From Mariniflexile litorale (GTDB lineage: Bacteria; Bacteroidota; Bacteroidia; Flavobacteriales; Flavobacteriaceae): a stretch of 64,000 nucleotides of DNA. Below the pieces are notes generated by a model. It did not search any database. It was not told where the DNA came from and worked only from the letters and a program-made list of their open reading frames with translations. The position numbers and the translations under genes are program-made. Every line of letters begins with the position of its first letter. Position 1 is the stretch's first letter. The stretch lies in the NCBI RefSeq assembly GCF_031128465.2, contig NZ_CP155618.1:1063501-1127500 (forward strand), read 5' to 3'. Shown one piece after another: positions 8,766 to 17,659 of the stretch.

Positions 8766-8928
8766 AACTGTTCGTTTTTTTGACCCTAATGGGTGTTTAT
8801 AATTGATTGATTTATTGATGAAATTTCTATGTTTGTGATGGTGTTATTTTTTTAAGTCGAAGCAATCTCATAACCTAGTTATAAACTAACAAATTACGTC
8901 GTCGTGCCTCCTCGTAATAACGAAACTA

Positions 8929-9675
8929 TTAATCATTGCGTTGTGCTACGGCTGTTTTTACAGAGTTATAACTCGCTTGTATGGCTTCAAATACTTTACT
9001 TCTAAACGATTGATCCAAATCGGCTTCCACTTCCTGAAGCAGTATATTCGCATCAACAATTCCTGTGTTAGTATTATACATTTTATTTAATCGAATTTCC
9101 TTTTGAGCTTTTTGTAATAAATCATCTATAACAGCATCAGTAACTTCTAAATTTTTGTCTTTCAAACCTTGTACAGTTGCTACAACATCCTGTATTTTTC
9201 GTTCTTCAAAGGTTAATTTTTCTTGTAACACGATTGTTGGTGTTACTATACTACTTTTTTCTTTTGGAACCACTAGCACTTTTGTTACTACAACAGAATT
9301 GTTATTTGCTTGGATGGTGGGATTATCTTTCAATGGCTGTTTTTCTGTTTCCTCAATTGGTTTTTCTTCTCTTAAAACATTTTTTAGTTTATCAACTTCT
9401 TCTACAGCCACTTGTGTGTTTTCCTTTTGATCTATAACAGTAGGTGTACTAACAATTACTGGCTTCACTTCTTCCGTATTAAAAAATTGAAATGCAACAA
9501 ATAAAACACCTACAATACTGGCGGCAATTCCAACCCACCAAACTGCTTTTTTGCTTTGCTTATTGTCTCCCTTTTCTAAACGTTCCGAAAGTTTTGTCCA
9601 CGCATCGTTTGATGGCTGTAAACTTCTACCCTCTAATTTATTTTTTATACTATTGTCAAATTTATTTGATTCCAT
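8929..9675 (-). CDS. Single-pass membrane protein, probable anti-sigma partner
   Basis: A 248-residue protein with one transmembrane segment at about residues 44-65. A short cytoplasmic N-terminus contains PSNDAWTKLSERL, a pattern typical of small flavobacterial membrane proteins encoded after ECF sigma genes. The periplasmic part is Lys/Val/Glu-rich and low in complexity. Its start overlaps the end of the sigma-factor gene by 14 bp, indicating translational coupling. It lacks the HxxxCxxC motif of zinc anti-sigma factors, so an anti-sigma role is inferred from context and topology. Confidence 0.6.
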   Translation of the reverse strand: MESNKFDNSIKNKLEGRSLQPSNDAWTKLSERLEKGDNKQSKKAVWWVGIAASIVGVLFVAFQFFNTEEVKPVIVSTPTVIDQKENTQVAVEEVDKLKNVLREEKPIEETEKQPLKDNPTIQANNNSVVVTKVLVVPKEKSSIVTPTIVLQEKLTFEERKIQDVVATVQGLKDKNLEVTDAVIDDLLQKAQKEIRLNKMYNTNTGIVDANILLQEVEADLDQSFRSKVFEAIQASYNSVKTAVAQRND

Positions 9676-10240
9676 AACTTGTTTTTTTATCCAATTCTTG
9701 TAATCGTTCTTGAAGCATTTTACGTGCTTTAAACAATTGGGATTTTGATGTGCCTTCTGTAATACCTAGCATACCTGCAATTTCATGATGTTTATAGCCT
9801 TCAATGGCATACATAACAAATACCATTTTATAACCTTCAGGCAGTGCGTCAATCAATTGTTGCAATTGGGCAACTTCAATATCTGTATTGATATGATCGC
9901 TATAATTATTTTTAAAATCGACTTCTTCAACAGGAAACTCCACTTGCTTTTTTTGTCTTAAAAACGAAATAGATTCTCTTACCATAATACGCCGAATCCA
10001 TCCTTCAAAACTCCCTTCTGCCCTATAACTACTTAAATTTGAAAATACTTTAAAAAACCCGTTAAGCATGGCTTCTTCTGCATGCTGAATATCTTTAATA
10101 TAATACCTACAAACACTTAACATTTTTGGTGCATGTAACTCATATAACACATGTTGTGCTTCACGATTATTCTTAACAGCACTTTTAATAAGTGCCGATT
10201 CGTTTTTATGGAGTTGTATAACTTTCAAAAATGATTTCAT
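9662..10240 (-). CDS. ECF-type RNA polymerase sigma factor
   Basis: A 192-residue sigma-70 family protein. Region 2 lies at about residues 28-95 (DIQHAEEAMLNGFFKVFSNL, then EGSFEGWIRRIMVRESISFL). Region 4 lies at about 125-180 (LPEGYKMVFVMYAIEGYKHH, then EIAGMLGITEGTSKSQLFKA). It recruits core RNA polymerase to a specific promoter set, probably an envelope regulon. The operon order is sigma factor, membrane anti-sigma-like protein, outer-membrane protein. Its own promoter is not obvious. The assignment to the extracytoplasmic-function class is secure from the two domains and the absence of region 3. Confidence 0.9.
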   Translation of the reverse strand: MKSFLKVIQLHKNESALIKSAVKNNREAQHVLYELHAPKMLSVCRYYIKDIQHAEEAMLNGFFKVFSNLSSYRAEGSFEGWIRRIMVRESISFLRQKKQVEFPVEEVDFKNNYSDHINTDIEVAQLQQLIDALPEGYKMVFVMYAIEGYKHHEIAGMLGITEGTSKSQLFKARKMLQERLQELDKKTSYGIK

Positions 10241-10487
10241 TTAGCCTTCTATTTATAAAGACGCCAATTTTACAAGAATGGTTGCCTAGTAGAATAAATT
10301 TTTATTTAAATATAATTTTAAGTTGTAGTATAAGTACATATAATTTAGAATTTAAACACCTATTTTCTTTTATAAAATTTACTGAGAATTCAATTTAAGC
10401 AGCACAAAACACGTTACTTGTTAAAATTTAACATTATTTTTATTAAATTATGATAAACACTGAATTTTTATCATATAAATAGTAAAA

Positions 10488-10521
10488 TTGTTAAATATTT
10501 TTCAGTAAAACATTATATTTG
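10488..10521 (+). promoter_or_regulatory. Promoter of the ATP-grasp / alpha-E / transglutaminase operon
   Basis: TTG at 10488-10490 and a perfect -7 box TATATTTG at 10514-10521 are separated by 23 bases. The operon's first ATG is at 10542, so the leader is only about 15 bases. The remaining 300-bp intergenic stretch upstream is AT-rich and shows nothing else recognisable. Confidence 0.6.
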
Positions 10522-10541
10522 ATTGTCTACACTCTAATATT

Positions 10542-11984
10542 ATGAATAAAAATGCACTTTTCTCGTCTTACGAAAAACTACCGAATACTTGGGATGAAAT
10601 GTACTGTGACAAAAAACAATTTAGAGCTCAATACGAAGGCTTTATTGAATATTTGAAAAATACATCTTCTGAAAAACTAACAAAAAAAGAAGACCTTTCC
10701 AAACAGTTATTTATGAGTCAGGGGGTCACATTCACGGTTTACAACGACAATGAAGGTATTGAAAAAATATTTCCTTTTGATATTGTTCCTAGAATTATTA
10801 CTGTACAAGAATGGGATAAAATTGAAAGAGGTATTAAGCAACGTCTTAAAGCATTAAATTTATTTATAAAAGATATTTATAATGAACAATTTATTATTAA
10901 AGACGGCATTATACCTGCTGATTTAATTTACTCATGTCCAAGTTTTTTACGCGAAATGAAAGGCATTAAAGTACCATACGATGTGTATGTGCATATTTCT
11001 GGAGTGGATTTAATAAGAAATAACGATGGTGAATTTTATGTACTAGAAGACAACTTAAGAACTCCTTCTGGCGTTAGTTACATGCTAGAAAATAGAGAAA
11101 TTTCCAAACGTTTGTTTCCAGGTATTTTGCCAAAAACCCACGTGAGGTCGGTTTCAAACTACCCAAATTTGCTTTATAAAAAGCTAAAAGAACTTTCAGA
11201 GCTTACTAACCCTAATATTGTCTTATTAACCCCAGGTATCTATAATTCTGCTTATTACGAACACACAACCCTAGCTCGATTAATGGGTATTGAACTGGTT
11301 GAAGGCACTGATTTGGTAGTAAAAAATCATTTTGTTTATATGAAAACCACCAATGGGTTGAAACAAGTAGATATTATTTATAGACGTGTTGACGATGATT
11401 ATTTAGATCCTTTAGAATTTAACGCGCAAAGTGCTTTAGGGGTTGCTGGCATCATGGCTGCTTACAGAAAAGGCCATGTAAATATTGTAAACGCTCCTGG
11501 AACTGGCATTGCAGATGACAAAGCTATTTACATTTACGTGCCCGATATGATTAAATATTATTTAGATGAAAAACCAATTTTAAAAAACATAGAGACCTAT
11601 CAATTAGGACGAGCAAACGAACTTGAATATGTTACCAAAAACATTAGAGAAATGGTAATAAAAAAAACCGATGGTAGTGGTGGATATGGGATGCTCATGG
11701 GACATGAAGCTTCAGATACCGAAATAAAAGGTTATTTAGACAATGTCAAGAAAAAACCCGAAAATTTTATAGCACAACCAATCTTGCGTTTATCAACAGC
11801 ACCTTGCTATATTAATGGGCAGTTATCACCTCGCTGTATCGATTTACGCCCATTTGCTCTCGCAGGTAAAGATGGTATCGATATTTGCCCTGGAGGCCTT
11901 ACAAGAGTCGCTCTTAAAAAAGGTTCTTTGGTGGTTAATAGCTCCCAAGGAGGTGGTAGTAAAGACACTTGGGTATTGCAATAA
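10542..11984 (+). CDS. Circularly permuted ATP-grasp protein
   Basis: A 480-residue cytoplasmic protein of the circularly permuted ATP-grasp family, related to glutathionylspermidine synthase and found next to alpha-E and transglutaminase genes in many bacteria. Characteristic blocks are FPFDIVPRII, DVYVHISGVDL, YVLEDNLRTPSGVSYMLENR, VDIIYRRVDDDYLDP, then KKTDGSGGYGMLMG near the ATP site, and SPRCIDLRPFAL. Members are predicted to form amide or peptide bonds at the expense of ATP, but the substrate is unknown. It is the first of three genes; the alpha-E start lies about 20 bp downstream. Confidence 0.88.
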   Translation: MNKNALFSSYEKLPNTWDEMYCDKKQFRAQYEGFIEYLKNTSSEKLTKKEDLSKQLFMSQGVTFTVYNDNEGIEKIFPFDIVPRIITVQEWDKIERGIKQRLKALNLFIKDIYNEQFIIKDGIIPADLIYSCPSFLREMKGIKVPYDVYVHISGVDLIRNNDGEFYVLEDNLRTPSGVSYMLENREISKRLFPGILPKTHVRSVSNYPNLLYKKLKELSELTNPNIVLLTPGIYNSAYYEHTTLARLMGIELVEGTDLVVKNHFVYMKTTNGLKQVDIIYRRVDDDYLDPLEFNAQSALGVAGIMAAYRKGHVNIVNAPGTGIADDKAIYIYVPDMIKYYLDEKPILKNIETYQLGRANELEYVTKNIREMVIKKTDGSGGYGMLMGHEASDTEIKGYLDNVKKKPENFIAQPILRLSTAPCYINGQLSPRCIDLRPFALAGKDGIDICPGGLTRVALKKGSLVVNSSQGGGSKDTWVLQ

Positions 11985-12004
11985 TAATTCTAAAATATGA
12001 GAAT

Positions 12005-12931
12005 ATGTTAAGTAGAGTAGCAAACAACCTTATTTGGTTAGATCGATATATGGAACGGGGCAATGGCATTTTAAGTTTACTCAAGGTAAACTTTTATGCG
12101 AATCAAGACTCTCCCGAACTATTTTCATGGACTCCAATTATTAAAAACTTTACGACCTCAGAAAACGATTTTTATACAGAAGATGCTATAGAATGTATCC
12201 ATTTTATGATATTTAATATAGGTAATTCAAACTCTATTTTAAATATTGTTACAAAGGCTAGAGAAAATGCCAGAAGCGTACAAGAGCATATATCTAGAGA
12301 GCTTTGGTTGTGCATCAATAACTACTATCTATATCTTACCGATAAAGATTTACCAAGAAGACTTAGAGAAGAAGATCCTATCCAATTTTTAGAAGATTTA
12401 AGAAAACACCATTTAATTTATTATGGAACTTCTGACATCACACAAGAACGAGGTCCTTCCTACTATTTCATGAATGTAGGCAAGTTTTTAGAACGTGTAA
12501 TCCAAATATCAGATTTTACAGCCTTAAAACTCATGGAAATTGGAAACACCTCAGATAGCTTAGAAAAAAGCTTCTATTGGAAAAACTTATTGCTTTCAAT
12601 TGGCGGATACCAATTATACCTAAAAACACATAAATCGACATTTAACGAAGAACACATTGTTAGGATGGTTTTTCAGGATAAATTATTTCCCCGATCAGTA
12701 TATTACTGTGTAAACAAATTAAGCCGACATATTAATCAACTCATAGAAGCAAACGAACTTGAAAAAAACAATTTAGAGTTTTTATTAGGCAAGCTGGAAA
12801 GCTCAATTAAATATACAACCATAGAAAGCATTACCGAACAAGGACTAAATATGTACATTGATGGTATTAAAGAAGATATAAGAAACATCTCCATCAATAT
12901 TAATTCGGTTTACTTGTCTAATGTTAATTGA
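12005..12931 (+). CDS. Alpha-E domain protein
   Basis: A 308-residue, mostly helical protein of the alpha-E family. The ATG at 12005 is chosen because it gives the family's typical start MLSRVANNLIWLDRYMERG; an in-frame ATG 36 bp upstream overlaps the ATP-grasp gene and adds unrelated residues. The family carries a conserved acidic and aromatic core and is always found with circularly permuted ATP-grasp and transglutaminase genes. A role in modifying or holding a peptide substrate has been predicted by comparative genomics and, to my knowledge, not shown. It is the middle gene of the operon. Confidence 0.87.
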   Translation: MLSRVANNLIWLDRYMERGNGILSLLKVNFYANQDSPELFSWTPIIKNFTTSENDFYTEDAIECIHFMIFNIGNSNSILNIVTKARENARSVQEHISRELWLCINNYYLYLTDKDLPRRLREEDPIQFLEDLRKHHLIYYGTSDITQERGPSYYFMNVGKFLERVIQISDFTALKLMEIGNTSDSLEKSFYWKNLLLSIGGYQLYLKTHKSTFNEEHIVRMVFQDKLFPRSVYYCVNKLSRHINQLIEANELEKNNLEFLLGKLESSIKYTTIESITEQGLNMYIDGIKEDIRNISININSVYLSNVN

Positions 12932-12945
12932 TTTTAAAACTTATT

Positions 12946-13899
12946 ATGGCAACATTCTTTATAAAACATATTACAAAATACAGTTATAGCAATACAGTAG
13001 TAGACGGTGCAAATCTAATTAGGTTACACCCAATAAACGATGATTATCAAAAAGTAGTATCCCATTTTATATCGGTAACAAATAATCCGCTTATTGAAAC
13101 ACACATTGATTTTTACAACAATAAAATAGGTACCTTTTTAATTACCGAACCTCACGATGAATTATCTATTATATCTGAAGTTGAAATAATTACAACAAGC
13201 CGATTATTTCCAGAGGATATCACAGTTGTTTCAAAACAATGGGAAGATCTAAAATTAAGAAAATATGATGCTGATGTCATTGATTTTTTAAAGCCAACAG
13301 CATTTAGTGGTTCTAATGACGTTTTAAACTTAATACAATCAAAAAAACTTACCGAAACAACGCCCTTCAAAGCCGTTTTAGAACTTTGCCAATATGTCTA
13401 TACGCATTTCAACTACCTAAAAGGGATAACAAACGTAAACTCAACTTTAGATGATGTTTGGAATTTAAAAGCTGGTGTCTGTCAAGATTTTACCACTATT
13501 TTACTACAAATGGTTAGAATGTGCGGTATTCCTGCACGGTACGTTAGTGGCTATATTTGTCCTACTGATGATATATCAAGAGGTCAAGGTGCTACCCATG
13601 CGTGGATTGAAGCATACATTCCATTTTACGGTTGGTTGGGTATAGACCCAACAAATAATGCCATCGCAAACGAAAACCATGTTCGCTTGGCAGTTGGTAG
13701 AAACTATACAGATTGTTCTCCTGTAAAAGGTGTTTTTAAAGGAATAGTAGCATCAAATTTGTTTGTTAAAGTAGAAATTAGCACTTCAAAAAACACAGAA
13801 ACTTCCATTCCACCCCCAAATACCTTTACTGGTTCTAGCACAAATAACAGCTACCAACGTAATCTAGAACACATTCAGCAGCAACAACAACAACAGTAA
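12946..13899 (+). CDS. Transglutaminase-like protein of the ATP-grasp/alpha-E operon
   Basis: A 317-residue protein with an N-terminal bacterial-transglutaminase beta domain and a papain-like transglutaminase core. The triad is visible: Cys in LKAGVCQDFTT, His in GATHAWIEAYIP, Asp in LGIDPTNN. There is no signal peptide, so it acts in the cytoplasm as a peptidase, amidase or acyl transferase on the product of its partners. The ATG at 12946 is preferred over an in-frame TTG at 12928. The C-terminus ends in seven Gln residues encoded by a CAG/CAA run (about 13879-13896), a low-complexity tail that may vary in length between strains. Confidence 0.87.
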   Translation: MATFFIKHITKYSYSNTVVDGANLIRLHPINDDYQKVVSHFISVTNNPLIETHIDFYNNKIGTFLITEPHDELSIISEVEIITTSRLFPEDITVVSKQWEDLKLRKYDADVIDFLKPTAFSGSNDVLNLIQSKKLTETTPFKAVLELCQYVYTHFNYLKGITNVNSTLDDVWNLKAGVCQDFTTILLQMVRMCGIPARYVSGYICPTDDISRGQGATHAWIEAYIPFYGWLGIDPTNNAIANENHVRLAVGRNYTDCSPVKGVFKGIVASNLFVKVEISTSKNTETSIPPPNTFTGSSTNNSYQRNLEHIQQQQQQQ

Positions 13900-13948
13900 A
13901 TTTCAGAAAAATAATCTGTAAAATAATTTTACATCTCGCATATTAATC

Positions 13949-13966
13949 GTAATATTGCAATATAAC
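13949..13966. promoter_or_regulatory. ArsR operator and overlapping -7 box
   Basis: GTAATATTGCAATATAAC is an 18-bp inverted repeat with one mismatched pair; its centre ATATTGCAATAT (13952-13963) is perfectly palindromic. It overlaps a near -7 box (TAATATTG, 13950-13957, one mismatch) and ends 6 bp before the ArsR start codon. Position and symmetry fit autoregulation by the dimeric ArsR repressor. Confidence 0.6.
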
Positions 13967-13971
13967 AATTA

Positions 13972-14307
13972 ATGAATATGGGATTAGCTAAAACTGAAAT
14001 ATTTACCGATTTACAAAACGAAATTGCATTGTTTGCAAAAGCATTCGGACACCCTGCTAGAGTGGCTATTTTACAACACTTGTTTAAACTTAACACCTGT
14101 GTTTGCGGCGACTTAGTAAATGAAATCGGGCTAGCCCAACCTACCATTTCTCAGCATCTCAAAGAATTAAAAACCTTAGGTCTCATTAAAGGTAATGTAG
14201 AAGGCACCAGTGTTTGTTACTGTATAAACACTGAAAATTGGACTAAAATGAAAGAAGTTATGTTTCAGTTTTTAGATCAAGACCTTACAGAACCAACTTG
14301 CTGCTAA
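13972..14307 (+). CDS. arsR: ArsR-family arsenic-responsive repressor
   Basis: A 111-residue winged-helix repressor. The metalloid-binding segment LNTCVCGDLVNEIGLAQPTI matches the CVCxxL arrangement of arsenite-sensing ArsR proteins, with the two Cys at the start of the sensing helix, followed by the recognition helix SQHLKELKTLGLI. The protein ends in PTCC, giving further thiols. It opens a four-gene arsenic operon and has a palindromic operator just upstream. Arsenite binding should release it from DNA. An alternative start two codons downstream is possible. Confidence 0.9.
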   Translation: MNMGLAKTEIFTDLQNEIALFAKAFGHPARVAILQHLFKLNTCVCGDLVNEIGLAQPTISQHLKELKTLGLIKGNVEGTSVCYCINTENWTKMKEVMFQFLDQDLTEPTCC

Positions 14308-14340
14308 AAAATTTCTTAATTAACCGCTATAAAAAAACAT

Positions 14341-14811
14341 ATGAAACTTTCAGAAATAAAAACAATATTAAGTCAATTAGACACCATCGCTTTTCAATTA
14401 CCTAATGGCGATTTAGTACCCACACATTTTCACGTTACCGAAGTTGGTAAAATAACCAAAAGCTTCATCGATTGTGGTGGCACGGTGCGTAAAGAGGACG
14501 TCGTTAATTTGCAACTTTGGAATGCTAACGACTACGACCACAGATTGCATCCAGAAAAACTATTAGACATCATTAAGCTTTCCGAGAAAATATTAAGCAT
14601 AGAGGATTTAGAGATAGAAGTGGAATATCAAGCGGACACTATTGGAAAGTTTGGGTTAGACTTTGATGGTAATAACTTTTTATTAACATCAAAGCAAACT
14701 GATTGTTTGGCTCAAGACCAATGTGGTGTGCCAGCAGAAAAGCAAAAAGTTCAACTATCTGAAATTATACCTGCAGGTGCTTCTTGTACCCCAGGAAACG
14801 GTTGTTGCTAA
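14341..14811 (+). CDS. DUF6428 family protein of the arsenic operon
   Basis: A 156-residue protein that I assign to DUF6428, a family found in Bacteroidota arsenic-resistance operons between arsR and the arsenate reductase. Visible features are an N-terminal PxGxxVPxHFHVTE segment, FIDCGG, and a Cys-rich C-terminus (TDCLAQDQCG, then GASCTPGNGCC), which could bind arsenite or a metal. The function is not established. It lies 33 bp after arsR and about 16 bp before the reductase gene, on the same strand. Confidence 0.8.
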   Translation: MKLSEIKTILSQLDTIAFQLPNGDLVPTHFHVTEVGKITKSFIDCGGTVRKEDVVNLQLWNANDYDHRLHPEKLLDIIKLSEKILSIEDLEIEVEYQADTIGKFGLDFDGNNFLLTSKQTDCLAQDQCGVPAEKQKVQLSEIIPAGASCTPGNGCC

Positions 14812-14827
14812 TTTTAAAAAAAATTAT

Positions 14828-15460
14828 ATGAAATTATTTGACACCATAGAAAATATTATTTCAACCTTAAATGTTGAAACAATTACTAAAGAACGTAAAG
14901 CGACTTTACAACCTTTAATCGATTATATTAAAACTAAAAGCGACACACAACAAACCATACGCATCAACTTTATTTGTACACACAATTCACGAAGAAGCCA
15001 TTTGTCTCAAATTTGGGCGCAAACTATGGCGGCACATTTTGATATTAAAAATGTATTTTGCTATTCTGGTGGCACCGAAGCAACCGCTTTATTTCCTGTA
15101 GTTGCAGAAACATTAAAAAATTCTGGTTTTGAAATCAATACCATTTCGAAAGGAGACAATCCTGTTTACAGCATAAAGTATACCGAAAATGAACATCCTA
15201 TCATTGGGTTTTCAAAAAAACTGGATGATAGTTTTAACCCGAAATCTGAATTCGCTGCTATTATGACCTGTTCTCAAGCCGATGGAGGTTGCCCGTTTAT
15301 TGCAGGTGCCGAAAAACGAATTCCGATTACCTTTGAAGATCCAAAAGCTTTTGATAATACGCCTCAACAAATTGAAAAATATAATGAAAGGAGTCTTCAA
15401 ATAGCTACCGAACTTTTTTATGTATTCTCACTTATAAATATAAAAAATGGCAACATCTAA
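14828..15460 (+). CDS. Low-molecular-weight phosphatase-like arsenate reductase
   Basis: A 210-residue protein. The ATG at 14828 is chosen because the longer in-frame start overlaps DUF6428 and adds unrelated residues. The catalytic P-loop CTHNSRR (CX5R, about residues 54-60) is followed by SHLSQIWAQ, as in low-molecular-weight tyrosine phosphatase-type arsenate reductases. A downstream [15 protein letters not shown] segment provides further Cys for thiol relay. It would reduce arsenate to arsenite for export by the next gene. Its end overlaps the ACR3 start by 14 bp, so the two are coupled. A tyrosine-phosphatase activity cannot be excluded. Confidence 0.85.
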   Translation: MKLFDTIENIISTLNVETITKERKATLQPLIDYIKTKSDTQQTIRINFICTHNSRRSHLSQIWAQTMAAHFDIKNVFCYSGGTEATALFPVVAETLKNSGFEINTISKGDNPVYSIKYTENEHPIIGFSKKLDDSFNPKSEFAAIMTCSQADGGCPFIAGAEKRIPITFEDPKAFDNTPQQIEKYNERSLQIATELFYVFSLINIKNGNI

Positions 15461-16505
15461 AAGACTTAGCTTTCTAGACAGAAACCTAACCCTGTGGATT
15501 TTTGTAGCAATGGCATTAGGCGTTGGAATAGGGAATATCGCTCCAAATTTTCCAAAAATAATAAACTCATTTAGTAGCGGAACTACTAATATTCCAATTG
15601 CAATTGGGTTGATTTTAATGATGTATCCTCCTTTAGCAAAGGTTAATTATTCCTTATTACCAAAAGTTTTTAAAAACATAAAAATACTTTCAATTTCACT
15701 TATTCTTAATTGGATTATTGGACCTGTTTTAATGTTCATCTTAGCAATTACGTTCTTGCGGGATTACCCTGAATATATGGTAGGACTTATTCTAATTGGC
15801 TTAGCTAGATGTATTGCCATGGTGCTGGTTTGGAACGACCTTGCGGAGGGTAGCAGCGAATATGGCGCTGGTTTAGTAGCCTTAAACAGTATTTTTCAAG
15901 TTTTTGCCTATAGTTTTTATGCTTGGATTTTTATTACCGTGCTACCTCCCTATTTTGGGTTTGAAGGAGCCATTGTAGATATATCCATTAAAACCATAGC
16001 CGAAAGTGTTGCCATCTATTTAGGAATCCCCTTTTTATTAGGTATTTTAAGTCGGATTGCTCTAATTAAGCTAAAAGGCGAAGATTGGTACACGAAAAAA
16101 TTCATACCTGCCATTTCTCCCATAACACTCATTGCTCTATTATTTACTATTGTCGTTATGTTTTCATTGAAAGGAAAAATGATAGTTGAAATTCCTATGG
16201 ATGTTTTAATAATTGCATTGCCTTTACTTATTTATTTTAGCTTAATGTTCTTAATTGGATTTTTCTTTAGCAAAGCTACAGGGGCTGACTATGATAAAGC
16301 TGCTGCTGTTTCTTTTACTGCTGCTGGAAATAACTTTGAATTAGCTATTGCAGTTGCTATAGCTGTTTTTGGATTAAATTCTGGACAAGCATTTGCAGGC
16401 GTCATAGGTCCTTTGGTGGAAGTTCCCGCATTGATTTTTCTAGTTAAAGTTTCCTTTTGGTTAAGAAAAAGGTATTACAAAAAACCAATACTTCACGCAA
16501 AATAA
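15447..16505 (+). CDS. arsB: ACR3-type arsenite efflux transporter
   Basis: A 352-residue integral inner-membrane protein with about ten transmembrane segments. The ACR3 signature [16 protein letters not shown], with its conserved Cys, lies at about residue 118-133, and the [18 protein letters not shown] motif is near the C-terminus. It exports arsenite using the proton gradient. It is the last gene of the ars operon and overlaps the reductase gene. The symbol follows common annotation practice; ACR3 is not homologous to E. coli ArsB. Confidence 0.93.
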   Translation: MATSKRLSFLDRNLTLWIFVAMALGVGIGNIAPNFPKIINSFSSGTTNIPIAIGLILMMYPPLAKVNYSLLPKVFKNIKILSISLILNWIIGPVLMFILAITFLRDYPEYMVGLILIGLARCIAMVLVWNDLAEGSSEYGAGLVALNSIFQVFAYSFYAWIFITVLPPYFGFEGAIVDISIKTIAESVAIYLGIPFLLGILSRIALIKLKGEDWYTKKFIPAISPITLIALLFTIVVMFSLKGKMIVEIPMDVLIIALPLLIYFSLMFLIGFFFSKATGADYDKAAAVSFTAAGNNFELAIAVAIAVFGLNSGQAFAGVIGPLVEVPALIFLVKVSFWLRKRYYKKPILHAK

Positions 16506-16535
16506 AATGATATCAAAGACAATATAATAGGCCTA

Positions 16536-17513
16536 CTATTTCTTTCTTTCAATAACATAATTCACCATCAATTCCAGTGAATTTCTGTAATTTGATTCTG
16601 GATAGGTTTGAAGAATTTGTAGTGCTTCTTCTTGAAACTGATCCATTTTAGTAATAGCATAATCTAAACCTCCATTATTTTTCACAAAAGTGATAACTTC
16701 TTTAACACGTTTTTTGTCTTTATTGTGGTTTTTTATAGAATTAATTAACCACTTCTTATCTTTTTTATCGGCTTGATTTAATACGTAAATTAACGGCAGG
16801 GTCATTTTTTGTTCTTTAATGTCTATACCTGTTGGTTTACCTATTTGGTCGTCGCTATAATCAAATAAATCATCTTTAATTTGAAATGCCATCCCTATTA
16901 ACTCACCAAATTTACGCATGGCTTCTACGTGAACCGATTCTGGTTTTACAGAAGCAGCACCCAAACTACAGCAAGCTGCAATTAAAGTTGCTGTTTTTTG
17001 TCGAATAATTTCATAATAAACAGCTTCAGTAATATCAAGTTTTCTAGCTTTTTCAATTTGAAGTAATTCGCCCTCACTCATTTCGCGCACGGCGATAGAG
17101 ATGATTTTAAGCAAATCGAAATCATTGTTATCGATACTTAAAAGCAAGCCTTTTGATAATAAATAATCACCTATTAAAACGGCTATTTTATTTTTCCAAA
17201 GGGCATTTACAGAGAAAAAACCGCGGCGACGGTTACTATCATCTACCACATCATCATGTACCAAAGTGGCAGTATGTATTAATTCAATAACTGAAGCTCC
17301 TCTATATGTACGCTCGCTTACTTCACCGTTTGACACCATTTTGGCTACCAGAAATACGAACATGGGTCGCATTTGTTTCCCTTTTCGGTTTACTATGTAA
17401 GTTGTAATTCTATTAAGTAAAGCCACTTTACTAGACATTGACAAAAGGAACTTTTGCTCGAAAAGATCCATTTCAAAGGCTATAGGGTATTTTATTTGCT
17501 CTACTATTTTCAT
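16536..17513 (-). CDS. Polyprenyl diphosphate synthase (long-chain type)
   Basis: A 325-residue trans-prenyl transferase. The first Asp-rich motif is HDDVVDDSNRRRG and the second is IKDDLFDYSDDQIGKPTG. The fifth residue before the first motif is Ala (HTATLVHDD), a small residue that usually allows long products, so the enzyme probably makes the side chain of menaquinone or a similar long chain. It converges with the ars operon and is followed upstream by rlmN on the same strand, after a spacer of about 146 bp. Product length cannot be read from sequence, so no symbol is given. Confidence 0.88.
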   Translation of the reverse strand: MKIVEQIKYPIAFEMDLFEQKFLLSMSSKVALLNRITTYIVNRKGKQMRPMFVFLVAKMVSNGEVSERTYRGASVIELIHTATLVHDDVVDDSNRRRGFFSVNALWKNKIAVLIGDYLLSKGLLLSIDNNDFDLLKIISIAVREMSEGELLQIEKARKLDITEAVYYEIIRQKTATLIAACCSLGAASVKPESVHVEAMRKFGELIGMAFQIKDDLFDYSDDQIGKPTGIDIKEQKMTLPLIYVLNQADKKDKKWLINSIKNHNKDKKRVKEVITFVKNNGGLDYAITKMDQFQEEALQILQTYPESNYRNSLELMVNYVIERKK

Positions 17514-17659
17514 TCAGAGTTTAAAGATACTATTTCAAATGAATTATATAAAAAAGTTTGATGTTTTTTAGTAAGTGAATTCATTCTAACACATCATGTT
17601 TTATTTCGATTTAAGAAATTCAAAAATCTATTATATCAGAAGAATGACAAAGCTTTAGG

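Noticed and set aside
9155-9437. Plus-strand frames across the anti-sigma-like gene
   Set aside because: Shadow frames rich in Leu, Phe and Ser, caused by the Lys/Glu-rich coding strand; no start context or promoter.
13860-13899. Poly-Gln codon run as a repeat-expansion defect
   Set aside because: The run is in frame and ends in a normal stop codon after the complete transglutaminase core; it is only noted as a variable tail.
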